Source: Roseovarius sp. (GTDB lineage: Bacteria; Pseudomonadota; Alphaproteobacteria; Rhodobacterales; Rhodobacteraceae). Taken from it: a stretch of 9,305 nt of DNA. Every line of letters begins with the position of its first letter. Positions within the stretch are counted from its first letter, which is position 1. Of the stretch, positions 1 to 9,305 are shown one piece after another. The stretch spans positions 1-9,305 of the forward strand of contig SLDH01000386.1 of the NCBI GenBank assembly GCA_007125415.1, in the 5' to 3' direction. The notes below the pieces were generated by a model, which was not told the origin of the DNA, made no database searches, and worked only from the letters and a program-made list of their open reading frames with translations. Made by a program: the position numbers and the translations under genes.

Positions 1-390
1 GACGGCACCTTTCCCGATTACACGCGCGTGATTCCGACGGCCAACAGCCGGAAGATGGAGGTGGATGCGGCCGAGTTCGCCCGCGCTGTGGACCGCGTGG
101 CCACCGTCTCGTCCGAGCGCTCGCGCGCAGTGAAACTGGCGCTCGACGAAGACCGCCTGATCCTGTCGGTCAACGCGCCCGACAGCGGCGCAGCGGAGGA
201 GGAACTGGCCGTGGCCTATGGCGACGAACGGCTGGAGATCGGGTTCAACGCCAGATACCTGCTCGAGATCGCAAGCCAGGTCGACCGGGAGAATGCCGTC
301 TTCCTGTTCAACTCCGCCGGGGACCCCACACTGATGCGCGAGGGAAGCGACACAAGCGCCGTCTATGTGGTCATGCCGATGCGCGTGTGA
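1..390 (+). CDS. dnaN: DNA polymerase III beta subunit (sliding clamp), C-terminal part
   Basis: The open frame runs in from the window edge, so only the last 129 residues are visible, about the final third of a family that is usually near 370 residues. The visible part starts with DGTFPDYTRVIPTANSR, a recognisable beta-clamp segment at the domain II/III boundary, and ends with YVVMPMRV. That matches the family C-terminus (usually MPMRL), which forms part of the hydrophobic cleft where polymerase and other partners bind. FNARYLLEIA is another typical domain III segment. The protein forms a ring-shaped dimer around DNA and tethers the replicative polymerase. recF follows after 56 nt on the same strand, the classic arrangement. 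The GTG at 28 is an internal codon, not the start; the true start lies upstream of the window. Confidence 0.97.
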   Translation, partial: DGTFPDYTRVIPTANSRKMEVDAAEFARAVDRVATVSSERSRAVKLALDEDRLILSVNAPDSGAAEEELAVAYGDERLEIGFNARYLLEIASQVDRENAVFLFNSAGDPTLMREGSDTSAVYVVMPMRV

Positions 391-398
391 GGGCGGGC

Positions 399-435
399 GG
401 CGCCTCCGGCGGGAGTATTTTTGGCAAAATGAAGC
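399..435 (+). repeat. Rhodobacteraceae-type intergenic element, copy 1 (dnaN-recF gap)
   Basis: A short hairpin, CGCC-TCC-GGCG (401-411), is followed by CGGGAGTATTTTTG (410-423) and an A-rich stretch that leads into the recF ribosome binding site. The core closely matches the element at 7000-7046, which reads CGGGATATTTTTG. From memory, elements of this shape are widespread between genes in Rhodobacteraceae. The hairpin plus T-run resembles a weak terminator, but this copy sits between two co-directional genes that are often co-transcribed, so its function is uncertain. Confidence 0.55.
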
Positions 436-446
436 AGGGGCGCTGA

Positions 447-4071
<3,625 letters not shown>

Positions 4072-4146
4072 ACCGGCAGATCCGAAGCGGGGCCGGTCAG
4101 GGCTCGCGCCAACCGGGTCATGGCAACTACCGAGAAAGCCACGCCA

Positions 4147-4165
4147 CGGCGCCTTGGGGGCGCCG
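4147..4165. terminator. G/C-rich hairpin downstream of gyrB
   Basis: A perfect 7-bp stem, CGGCGCC and GGCGCCG, encloses a 5-nt loop TTGGG, about 76 nt after the gyrB stop. No T-run follows, so this is at best a weak or Rho-assisted terminator. It could equally be a pause or leader structure for the aroA transcript. Confidence 0.35.
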
Positions 4166-4193
4166 CGCGTGCTGCGATCTGGATCAGGGGCTT

Positions 4194-4222
4194 TTGATCA
4201 CGCTGGCTCGGATGCCTGGAAT
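4194..4222 (+). promoter_or_regulatory. Weak candidate promoter for aroA
   Basis: TTGATC (4194-4199) and TGGAAT (4217-4222) are spaced by 17 nt, each matching 4 of 6 consensus positions. They lie in the 227-nt gyrB-aroA gap, downstream of the hairpin at 4147-4165. The match is poor by itself; its position is the main argument. If gyrB transcription ends at the hairpin, aroA needs a promoter about here. Confidence 0.25.
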
Positions 4223-4298
4223 GTCAGGACCTCACCGCCTTCATGCCATTTTCCCCATCTTGCAGACAGGCGCGGGCCGGTGCTAGGTGACAATACGG

Positions 4299-5609
4299 AT
4301 GCAGACCCGGCGATCCGCCCCGCAGCCAGAGCCCGCAACGGAGAGAGATTTGGCCTTCAAGCCCATTGCCCGCATCACCCCGGTCAGCGGCCCGCTCACG
4401 GGTCAGGTCCGCCTTCCGGGCTCCAAATCGGTGACCAATCGCGCGCTTCTGGTGGCCGCTCTTGCGAGGGGACAAAGCCGGCTCAGCGGCATCCTGCGCA
4501 GTGATGACACGCTTTACATGATGACCGCGCTTGATCAGATGGGCGTTACCATCACAGAGGTGGATGACACCACCGTCGATGTTTCAGGCACCGGACGGCT
4601 GGAGGCCCCTGCAACACCGCTCTTTCTGGGCAATGCCGGCACAGCCGTGCGGTTTCTCACGGCGGCGGTGGCACTGGTGGAGGGGCCTGCTACGGTGACG
4701 GGGGACGCGCATATGCAAAAACGCCCCATCGCGCCACTGATCGAAACCCTGGTGGCCATGGGCGTCGATGCCCGCTCGGAGACGGGATGCCCACCGGTTC
4801 ATATCCGTGGCACCGGCGGTTTCGAAGCTGGCGAAATCGCCGTCAGCGGCACGCTTTCCAGCCAGTATATCTCGGCCATCATGATGCTGGCCGCGATGGG
4901 GCCTGCCGCTTCGGTCATCCGGATCATGGGCGGTGCGATCGGCGCGGTGGGATATCTGCATATCACCGCAGCCGTCATGCGTGCCTTCGGGGCAAATGTG
5001 ACCTTCACCGAAGATAACAGAATCGCCATCGAAGCCACGGGCTATCATGCGCGCGCCTACGAGGTGGAGCCCGACGCCAGCGCCGCCACCTATCTCTGGG
5101 CCGCCGAGGCGCTGACCGGCGGAAAGATCGACATCAAGGCCCGGGCGCACGAGATGCACCAGCCCGATGCAAAGGCCCATGATCTGATCCGCATCTTCCC
5201 GCGCATGCCCGCCCGGATCGATGGTGCCCAGATGCAGGATGCGATCCCGACGCTTGCCGTGCTCGCCGCCTTCAATGAAACGCCTGTGCGATTTACCGGC
5301 ATCGCCAATCTGCGGGTGAAGGAATGTGACCGCATCGCGGCGCTGCACGCGGGGCTGACCGCGATCCGTCCTGATCTGGCGCGGGTCGAGGAGGATGATC
5401 TGATCGTGCAGGCCGATCCCACGCTTGCCGGACAGCATCTGCCCGCTCTCATTGACAGCCATGCCGATCACCGCATCGCCATGTGCTTCGCCCTTGCCGG
5501 GCTGAAGATCGGCGGCATCGCCATCGATGATGCCATGTGTGTCTCCAAGACCTTCCCGGCCTATTGGCAGGTTCTGCGTGATCTCGGAGTGGAGATCAGC
5601 GGGGTCTGA
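4299..5609 (+). CDS. aroA: 3-phosphoshikimate 1-carboxyvinyltransferase (EPSP synthase)
   Basis: This cytosolic enzyme joins phosphoenolpyruvate to shikimate-3-phosphate, the sixth shikimate-pathway step. In the 436-residue product, by-eye comparison with E. coli AroA finds LPGSKS (K43, S44) and R48, GNAGTAVR at 111-118, R142 in KRPI, SSQ at 187-189, D259 in EPDAS, D314, E342 and R345 in KECDR, R392 in DHR, and K417 in SKTFP. All expected substrate-binding and catalytic residues are present. The residue equivalent to E. coli P101 is F119. I chose the ATG at 4299 because AGGTGA at 4285-4290 precedes it by 8 nt. A GTG at 4287 lacks such a site. A TTG at 4350, after GGAGAGAG at 4340-4347, is a real alternative that would remove 17 residues not typical of the family. 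The gene sits beside gyrB rather than near cmk and rpsA, so a paralogue is possible. Confidence 0.93.
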   Translation: MQTRRSAPQPEPATERDLAFKPIARITPVSGPLTGQVRLPGSKSVTNRALLVAALARGQSRLSGILRSDDTLYMMTALDQMGVTITEVDDTTVDVSGTGRLEAPATPLFLGNAGTAVRFLTAAVALVEGPATVTGDAHMQKRPIAPLIETLVAMGVDARSETGCPPVHIRGTGGFEAGEIAVSGTLSSQYISAIMMLAAMGPAASVIRIMGGAIGAVGYLHITAAVMRAFGANVTFTEDNRIAIEATGYHARAYEVEPDASAATYLWAAEALTGGKIDIKARAHEMHQPDAKAHDLIRIFPRMPARIDGAQMQDAIPTLAVLAAFNETPVRFTGIANLRVKECDRIAALHAGLTAIRPDLARVEEDDLIVQADPTLAGQHLPALIDSHADHRIAMCFALAGLKIGGIAIDDAMCVSKTFPAYWQVLRDLGVEISGV

Positions 5610-5649
5610 TGGGCTTTCCGGTCGGTTGGCTCGGAGAGCATGGGGGGGG

Positions 5650-5680
5650 CGCGCCGCTTCAGGACAGCGCCCGCGGCGCG
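5650..5680. terminator. Hairpin after aroA
   Basis: An 8-bp perfect inverted repeat, CGCGCCGC (5650-5657) and GCGGCGCG (5673-5680), has a 15-nt loop and begins 41 nt after the aroA stop. It is preceded by eight consecutive G. There is no T-run, so intrinsic termination is doubtful, but position and stem strength suit an aroA transcript end. Confidence 0.35.
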
Positions 5681-5714
5681 GGACTGTTCCAAAGCCATCA
5701 ACAATCCCCGGTAT

Positions 5715-5729
5715 CGACACAATCTGTCG
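5715..5729. promoter_or_regulatory. Small inverted repeat upstream of the 61-aa gene
   Basis: CGACA and TGTCG flank a 5-nt centre CAATC, about 70 nt before the start at 5800, in a locally less G/C-rich stretch where a promoter would be expected. I could not place a convincing -35/-10 pair. Five-base arms are common by chance, so an operator role is only a suggestion. Confidence 0.2.
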
Positions 5730-5799
5730 CGAATTCGGCCACGATCCTTGAATACTCCTGTTTCTGGAAAGAGCAGGGACCAAACAGGGACACGGACCG

Positions 5800-5985
5800 A
5801 TGGACAACACAATGGAAATTCAGAAAATCGTCATGCGCGAGCGGCAGATGGCCGTGTCGGAGCGCGAATGGCGGCATCGTCTGCGCGGCTATGGCTATGC
5901 CATTCGTGACACGGATGAAGGGCGCGTCGTCACCTCGCTGCTGCATGACCGCCAGATCTGCACCCTGCCGGGCTTCGCGGCGTAG
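5800..5985 (+). CDS. Small basic protein of unknown function (61 aa)
   Basis: The ATG at 5800 follows AGGGA (5786-5790) at 9 nt, which supports translation; a second Met at codon 5 is a less likely start. The product is rich in Arg and Glu in its first half and has a compact central motif, REWRHRLRGYGY (23-33), then RDTDEGRVV, and ends ICTLPGFAA. There is no signal peptide, membrane segment or Cys cluster; the single Cys is at 54. I do not recognise a named family. The motif has the look of a small conserved alphaproteobacterial protein, but I cannot verify that. A hairpin (6005-6024) just downstream suggests a single-gene transcript. An overlapping frame at 5609-6001 reads as low-complexity shadow, and this frame has the more protein-like composition. 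Confidence 0.7.
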   Translation: MDNTMEIQKIVMRERQMAVSEREWRHRLRGYGYAIRDTDEGRVVTSLLHDRQICTLPGFAA

Positions 5986-6004
5986 CCTCGATAAGGGTTG
6001 AGAG

Positions 6005-6024
6005 GGCCCGCCCGGCTTCGGGCC
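6005..6024. terminator. Hairpin after the 61-aa gene
   Basis: GGCCCG (6005-6010) pairs with CGGGCC (6019-6024) around an 8-nt loop; an alternative GCCCG-GCTT-CGGGC pairing has a tight tetraloop. It lies 19 nt after the stop codon at 5985. The following bases (GGCCTGATTGATC) include only isolated T, so this is a plausible but imperfect intrinsic terminator. A second 6-bp stem, CTGCCC and GGGCAG, occurs at 6053-6072. Confidence 0.4.
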
Positions 6025-6149
6025 GGCCTGATTGATCGGGCATGTTTGCCCCCTGCCCCGCGATCAGGGCAGTAGGACCAGTCACTCGCGTAGGAAGGCC
6101 ACCAATCGGCCATGCGCGCGACAGGATCGATCACGGCGGGCTTCATCCG

Positions 6150-6512
6150 GACAGCGGCGGGCCCATGGATCACGTATTGGAACGATCCGGGCTGCATCGG
6201 CCCGGCGATCCGGCCCAGATCCTGCCGTGCAAGCTCGGCGTAATAGCGGAAGAAGGGCGGGGTATTGGCGATCTTGCCGATGGATCCAGGGTATGGCTTG
6301 CCTGTCTCCAGTGTCATGAGGCGGGCGACCTCGCGCATGACACCCTGCTCGATCTCGTTGGCGACACGGAACAGAATGCCGACGCAAGCCCTGGCATCGA
6401 GCGCCGCCCAATTCTTCTGCGCTCCCGTCACCCGGCCCGGGACCGCCTTGAGCGTGAACGCATCCGGCAGGCCCGGGACGCCCATCTGCTCCAGCGTGCC
6501 GGGATCATGCAA
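6150..6512 (-). pseudogene. Aldehyde dehydrogenase, N-terminal remnant
   Basis: A minus-strand frame encodes about 120 residues that read like the N-terminal part of an NAD(P)-dependent aldehyde dehydrogenase. Seen in order are HDPGTLEQMG, AQKNWAALDARA, FRVANEIE, LMTLETGKPYPGSIGKIAN, FRYYAELARQ, and GSFQYVIHGP. A functional enzyme is about 480 residues and has its catalytic Cys and Glu well beyond this point; the cofactor-binding and catalytic regions are absent. After roughly position 6150 the reading loses resemblance to the family, although the frame stays open into the antisense of the 61-aa gene. At the other end an in-frame stop lies only four codons before the TTG at 6512, and the stretch between DPGTLEQMG and AQKNW looks scrambled. 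This is best read as a decaying fragment of a gene once downstream of the cupin. A translated short domain is possible but unlikely. Confidence 0.65.
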
Positions 6513-6515
6513 CGG

Positions 6516-6527
6516 GCGTGATCACGC
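6516..6527. other. 12-bp perfect palindrome at the remnant's edge
   Basis: GCGTGATCACGC is its own reverse complement and sits between the cupin stop (6588) and the start of the aldehyde dehydrogenase remnant (6512). One to three such palindromes are expected by chance in a window of this size. It is recorded for its position only. Confidence 0.2.
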
Positions 6528-6587
6528 GATCAGTGTGGTTGAGACAGAAGCCGGGCTGCATGGGATCAAACACCATTCCGGCGCCTT

Positions 6588-6932
6588 TCACCGGATCATG
6601 TAGACCTTCCGGACGGTTTCATGCACCGTGCAGATGCCACGCCAGCCCTCAGCGAAGAAGGCGACTGAATCGGGGGTGATTTCGGTGACTTCGCCGTTTT
6701 CGTGCACATAGGTACAGCGCCCTTCGAGAAAATGGCAGAATTCGTCACGGGTCACGTGGCAGTCCCATTTGCCGGGTGTGCAAACCCAGATCCCGCATTC
6801 GGACTGGCCATCGGGGCCCTTGTGGAGAAGCTTGCCCGAGGTGTGGGAGGCGCCTTCGATCATCGTCGGTACCGCGCCCCAGTCATCGAGATCATCGAGA
6901 GCGCGCGGGTTTCTGATCATGGGTGTGGTCAT
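6588..6932 (-). CDS. Small cupin-domain protein (Cupin_3 / EutQ-like)
   Basis: The 114-residue product is a single beta-barrel domain. Key segments are CGIWVCTPGKW (46-56), RDEFCHFLEGR (62-72) with E64, HENGEVTEITPDSVAFF, and a C-terminal EGWRGICTVHETVRKVYMI. The combination of W-x-CTPG, DEFC-x-x-LEG and G-W-RG-x-x-x-V-x-ET-V-RK is typical of the Cupin_3 (DUF861) family, which includes EutQ and ureidoglycine aminohydrolase-like proteins. H59, E64 and H104 could ligate a metal, but I cannot assign a substrate. Two adjacent ATGs exist (6935 and 6932). I prefer the second because GGAAG at 6940-6944 is then 7 nt away rather than 4. It lies 126 nt downstream of the glycosyltransferase on the same strand and ahead of the aldehyde dehydrogenase remnant. 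That setting fits a small-molecule catabolic role. Confidence 0.85.
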   Translation of the reverse strand: MTTPMIRNPRALDDLDDWGAVPTMIEGASHTSGKLLHKGPDGQSECGIWVCTPGKWDCHVTRDEFCHFLEGRCTYVHENGEVTEITPDSVAFFAEGWRGICTVHETVRKVYMIR

Positions 6933-6999
6933 CATCGTTCTTCCGATTGGCGCGCCTGTGGGGCGCGCAGGTTGCATTCGCGTTCAGGGCACGCAGCCC

Positions 7000-7046
7000 T
7001 TGGGGGCGCTGCCCCCAAACCCCCGGGATATTTTTGCCGAAAAGAG
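7000..7046 (+). repeat. Rhodobacteraceae-type intergenic element, copy 2
   Basis: A strong hairpin, TTGGGGGC-GCT-GCCCCCAA (7000-7018), is followed by ACCCCCGGGATATTTTTG and an A-rich tail. It matches the layout of the copy at 399-435. It fills the gap between the stop of the glycosyltransferase (7059) and the start of the cupin (6932). Both neighbours are on the minus strand, while the element's T-run side faces the plus strand, so it does not act as a textbook terminator for the glycosyltransferase. A hairpin of this strength may still affect mRNA stability or processing. Confidence 0.55.
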
Positions 7047-7058
7047 GCCCAGGGGGGG

Positions 7059-8345
7059 TCAGCGCGCGAGGATGTCGTCGAGGATCTTCGCGGCCTTGGT
7101 GGGGCCGTGGCGGCTTTGCATATGGGCCGAGGTTTCGGCGAGCCTTGTGCCGATCGCGGGATCGTTGAGGCATTTCTCGAGCGCCCCGGCAAGCTGCTCA
7201 TCGGTCCAGTCGCTGCGGTGGAAGCCGAAGCCATGCCCCGTTTCCTCGACCCGGGTGGCATTGTCATGCCCGTCCCAGACATAGGGCATGATGATGGCGG
7301 GCTTGCCGAAGAAAAGACATTCCGTGAAGGAGTTGTTGCCGCCGTGGTGGATCACCGCATCGACCTGCGGGATCACGGAGGGTTGCGGATACCAGCTCTG
7401 GATATGGCAGTTTTCGGGGATGTCGCCGGGGGCGTAGCTGTCGGTGTAGTCGCCCACATTGACGAGCACGCGGTAGGGCAGCTTGCCCAGCGTGCGCATC
7501 AGCCGCTTGAGCAGGTTCGTATCGCCTGCGCCCAGCGAGCCGAAAGAGAGGTAGATGAGCGGCGCATCGGCATTGGCCTTGAATTGGGGGATCTCAAAAG
7601 GCTCTTCTTCGCGCACACAGCCTTCGAGATACTGGAATCGGCCGGGATCAAGGGGGATCTCGCCGTCGTATTTGCAGGGTTCGGGATAGAGCAGGAAATT
7701 CATCGTGGGAGACGCCTCGAAGAACTCGCCCAGATCGTAGGGCGCCTCGCCGCAGCCAGCCAGAAAGGCGTTGTAATCGTCATGGATGGGTTTGATCACT
7801 TTGTTGAAGCGCGCCCGGTAGGCAGCATGACCGGCGGTGTCATCGGCGCGGCAGCCCGAAAGATGTGGCGGCACCATGGGGTCGGAAATTTCGGCTTCGG
7901 AACAGGAGATGATGCGCACCCAGGGCACCCCGAACTGCTTGATCGCCGGGAACATGATGACATTGTCCACACAGATGAGATCGGGCTTGACCCTGGCCAG
8001 CACGCCCGGGAGGTCCTTCTCGGCCCATTTGGCGCTGTCCACGATGGCCTCCCAGCAGTCCTTGACATAATTGTCGACCTGGTCGATCGGCGCCTTGTTG
8101 AAGTTGGGGATATGGCCGTTGATGAATTCCTCCCAGAATTTCGCCATGGCCTCGGGCTCCATCGGCTCGGAGAGCGCGACGGGATGTGCCTCGAAGCCGT
8201 AGCCCTGATACACCTCGACGAAGCCGGGATCCGACAGGAAGACAGCCTTGTGGCCCAGCTTTTCACAAGCCTGGGCGATGCCGACGGAATTGAGCGCCGG
8301 GCCGAACGCGGCCTCGGGGAAGAAGGCGATGGTTTTCTGGCTCAT
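7059..8345 (-). CDS. GT1 / UGT-like glycosyltransferase
   Basis: The 428-residue product has the two-domain GT-B layout of the family that includes macrolide glycosyltransferases and UDP-glucuronosyltransferases. The N-terminal strand is KTIAFFPEAAFGP. The C-terminal half begins with PLIYLSFGSLG (262-272) and carries the donor-binding motif HHGGNNSFTE (333-342), then FGKPAIIMP and WDGHDNATRVEETGHG (357-372). Family members usually have a catalytic His in a G-H-x-N-P motif near residue 15-20; the aligned segment here is FGPALN (14-19), without His. There is no signal peptide or membrane segment, so it should be cytosolic. Its donor and acceptor are unknown. The ATG at 8345 follows AGGGAG (minus strand, 8358-8353) at 7 nt. 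An enoyl-CoA hydratase lies upstream and a cupin downstream on the same strand. The 553-aa plus-strand frame across this gene is a shadow. Confidence 0.88.
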   Translation of the reverse strand: MSQKTIAFFPEAAFGPALNSVGIAQACEKLGHKAVFLSDPGFVEVYQGYGFEAHPVALSEPMEPEAMAKFWEEFINGHIPNFNKAPIDQVDNYVKDCWEAIVDSAKWAEKDLPGVLARVKPDLICVDNVIMFPAIKQFGVPWVRIISCSEAEISDPMVPPHLSGCRADDTAGHAAYRARFNKVIKPIHDDYNAFLAGCGEAPYDLGEFFEASPTMNFLLYPEPCKYDGEIPLDPGRFQYLEGCVREEEPFEIPQFKANADAPLIYLSFGSLGAGDTNLLKRLMRTLGKLPYRVLVNVGDYTDSYAPGDIPENCHIQSWYPQPSVIPQVDAVIHHGGNNSFTECLFFGKPAIIMPYVWDGHDNATRVEETGHGFGFHRSDWTDEQLAGALEKCLNDPAIGTRLAETSAHMQSRHGPTKAAKILDDILAR

Positions 8346-8403
8346 GTGTTATCTCCCTTGTAGTGAACCGGCTTTCTCGTGTCGAACGGCAGGAGCGACG
8401 CCC

Positions 8404-8423
8404 GCTGACAGTACCATGTCAGC
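8404..8423. promoter_or_regulatory. Candidate operator upstream of the glycosyltransferase
   Basis: GCTGACA (8404-8410) and TGTCAGC (8417-8423) form a perfect 7-bp inverted repeat around GTACCA, 59 nt upstream of the glycosyltransferase start. TGACA/TGTCA half-sites spaced by six are the kind of site bound by dimeric regulators. No regulator gene is visible and no clear promoter could be placed, and a 7-bp inverted repeat can occur by chance. A second, weaker pair, TTGCC and GGCAA, lies at 8483-8498. Confidence 0.3.
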
Positions 8424-8552
8424 ACCGGTCTCCTCAAAAGGCCCGGCGGTAGCTTCTGGCTCACAAACACATTGTCACCCGTTTGCCGGACTTGGCAAGA
8501 CCAGCGCTCTGGCCGCGCGCAGCACACGGGCAATCCGGCAGGGAAGATCGGC

Positions 8553-9305
8553 TCATTTATCTCGAAATTGCGGCTCGCGCTTTTCGACGAAGGCGGACAT
8601 ACCCTCTTTCTGATCTTCGGTGGCGAATAGCGCATTGAACATGCGTCGCTCGAAAAGCAGGCCCTCGCTCAGCGTGGTCTCATAGGAGCGGTTCACCGCT
8701 TCCTTGACGGCCATGGTGGTGATCATCGATTTCTCGGCGATCTTGTGGGCCGCCGAATGCGCCTCTTCCATCAGCTTCTTGGCGGGCACGACGCGGCTGA
8801 CCAGCCCCGAACGCTCGGCCTCCTCGGCATCCATGAAGCGGCCGGTGAGGTTCATGTCCATCGCCTTTGACTTGCCGATGAACCGCGTCAGCCGCTGCGA
8901 GCCGCCCATCCCGGCGACAACGCCGAGATTGATCTCGGGCTGGCCGAACTTGGCCGTGTCCGAACAGATGATGAAATCACACATCATCGCCAGCTCGCAG
9001 CCACCGCCCAGCGCGTAGCCCGAAACAGCGGCGATGACCGGCTTGCGGATGCGCATGATGGCGTTGGTATCATCGGCGAAAAGATCGCCCGAGAACACCT
9101 CCACGAAGCTCTGTTCGCTCATCATCTTGATATCGGCTCCGGCGGCGAAAGCCTTTTCCGAGCCGGTGATGACGATGCAGCGCACCTTGTCGTTGCGGTC
9201 GGCGGCCTTGAGCGCCTCGGCCAGCTCGCCCAGCATCTTCGAGTTCAGCGCGTTCATCGCCTCGGGCCGGTTCAGCCTGATCAGCGCGACATGCTGCGCC
9301 GTCTC
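8553..9305 (-). CDS. Enoyl-CoA hydratase, crotonase family (5' end outside the window)
   Basis: The 250 visible residues cover nearly the whole protein; families of this type are about 260 residues, so only a few N-terminal residues are missing. The frame continues to the window edge as [20 protein letters not shown], so the internal ATG at 9257 is not the start. The oxyanion-hole segments are AAGADIKMM and [11 protein letters not shown]. The two catalytic Glu residues, matching rat E144 and E164, are in GGCELA (visible residue 104) and FGQPEI (visible residue 124), exactly 20 apart. [12 protein letters not shown] follows, and the C-terminus [10 protein letters not shown] is typical. The likely reaction is reversible hydration of trans-2-enoyl-CoA in fatty acid or aromatic acid breakdown. 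Other crotonase-fold activities cannot be excluded, although both Glu residues favour a hydratase. The 207-nt gap to the next gene makes co-transcription uncertain. Confidence 0.93.
   Translation of the reverse strand, partial: ETAQHVALIRLNRPEAMNALNSKMLGELAEALKAADRNDKVRCIVITGSEKAFAAGADIKMMSEQSFVEVFSGDLFADDTNAIMRIRKPVIAAVSGYALGGGCELAMMCDFIICSDTAKFGQPEINLGVVAGMGGSQRLTRFIGKSKAMDMNLTGRFMDAEEAERSGLVSRVVPAKKLMEEAHSAAHKIAEKSMITTMAVKEAVNRSYETTLSEGLLFERRMFNALFATEDQKEGMSAFVEKREPQFRDK

Noticed and set aside
4584..5810. 408-aa minus-strand open frame across aroA
   Set aside because: It is a mirror of the codon bias of aroA, with no ribosome binding site or domain evidence.
5609..6001. 130-aa plus-strand frame overlapping the aroA stop
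   Set aside because: The ATGA-type overlap looks attractive, but the product is Ser/Arg/Cys-rich without a domain, and the 61-aa frame inside it has better composition and a ribosome binding site.
6032..6603. Several plus-strand frames opposite the aldehyde dehydrogenase remnant
   Set aside because: They are antisense to recognisable aldehyde dehydrogenase sequence and have no independent support.
7963..7971. TTGTCCACA, a one-mismatch DnaA box
   Set aside because: It is a single isolated site inside the glycosyltransferase coding region with no cluster or AT-rich segment, so it does not indicate an origin.
6702..8363. 553-aa plus-strand open frame opposite the glycosyltransferase
   Set aside because: It is fully antisense to a gene with clear GT1 motifs and its own ribosome binding site. 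Its product is repetitive in Gly, Val, His and Asp with no recognisable domain, as expected for a shadow in high-GC DNA.

Overview
The window looks like a chromosomal segment from an alphaproteobacterium, most likely of the Rhodobacteraceae (Roseobacter group). The evidence is the dnaN-recF-gyrB order, the GyrB and DnaN sequence style, the high GC content, and two copies of a short intergenic element (a G/C-rich hairpin, then CGGGA-TATTTTTG and an A-rich tail) of a type I know from this family. The genus cannot be fixed from the sequence alone.

Left part (1-4071, all + strand): the C-terminal third of the DNA polymerase III beta clamp (dnaN), complete recF, and complete gyrB. This is a conserved replication and repair neighbourhood. 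gyrB has a convincing sigma70-type promoter of its own in the recF-gyrB gap, GTGACA-17 nt-TATAAA. Middle part (4072-6030): a 227-nt leader with a hairpin, then an aroA-type EPSP synthase with all the catalytic residues I looked for. It appears to differ from the EPSP synthase I expect in this family near cmk/rpsA, so it may be a second copy. After it come a hairpin, a 61-aa basic protein of unknown function, and another hairpin.

Right part (6150-9305, all - strand): in transcription order, a crotonase-family enoyl-CoA hydratase (5' end outside the window), a GT1/UGT-like glycosyltransferase, a small EutQ-like cupin, and a degraded N-terminal fragment of an aldehyde dehydrogenase. A perfect 7-bp inverted repeat lies 59 nt upstream of the glycosyltransferase, and one copy of the intergenic element separates the glycosyltransferase from the cupin. 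The genes share direction, but the gaps of 207 and 126 nt do not prove a single operon.

Most of the window is housekeeping. The less ordinary points are the atypical aroA, the glycosyltransferase lacking the expected catalytic His, the aldehyde dehydrogenase remnant, and the uncharacterised glycosyltransferase-cupin pairing. I see no CRISPR array, tRNA, rRNA, insertion sequence or phage gene, and nothing that amounts to a clearly new defence or mobile system.
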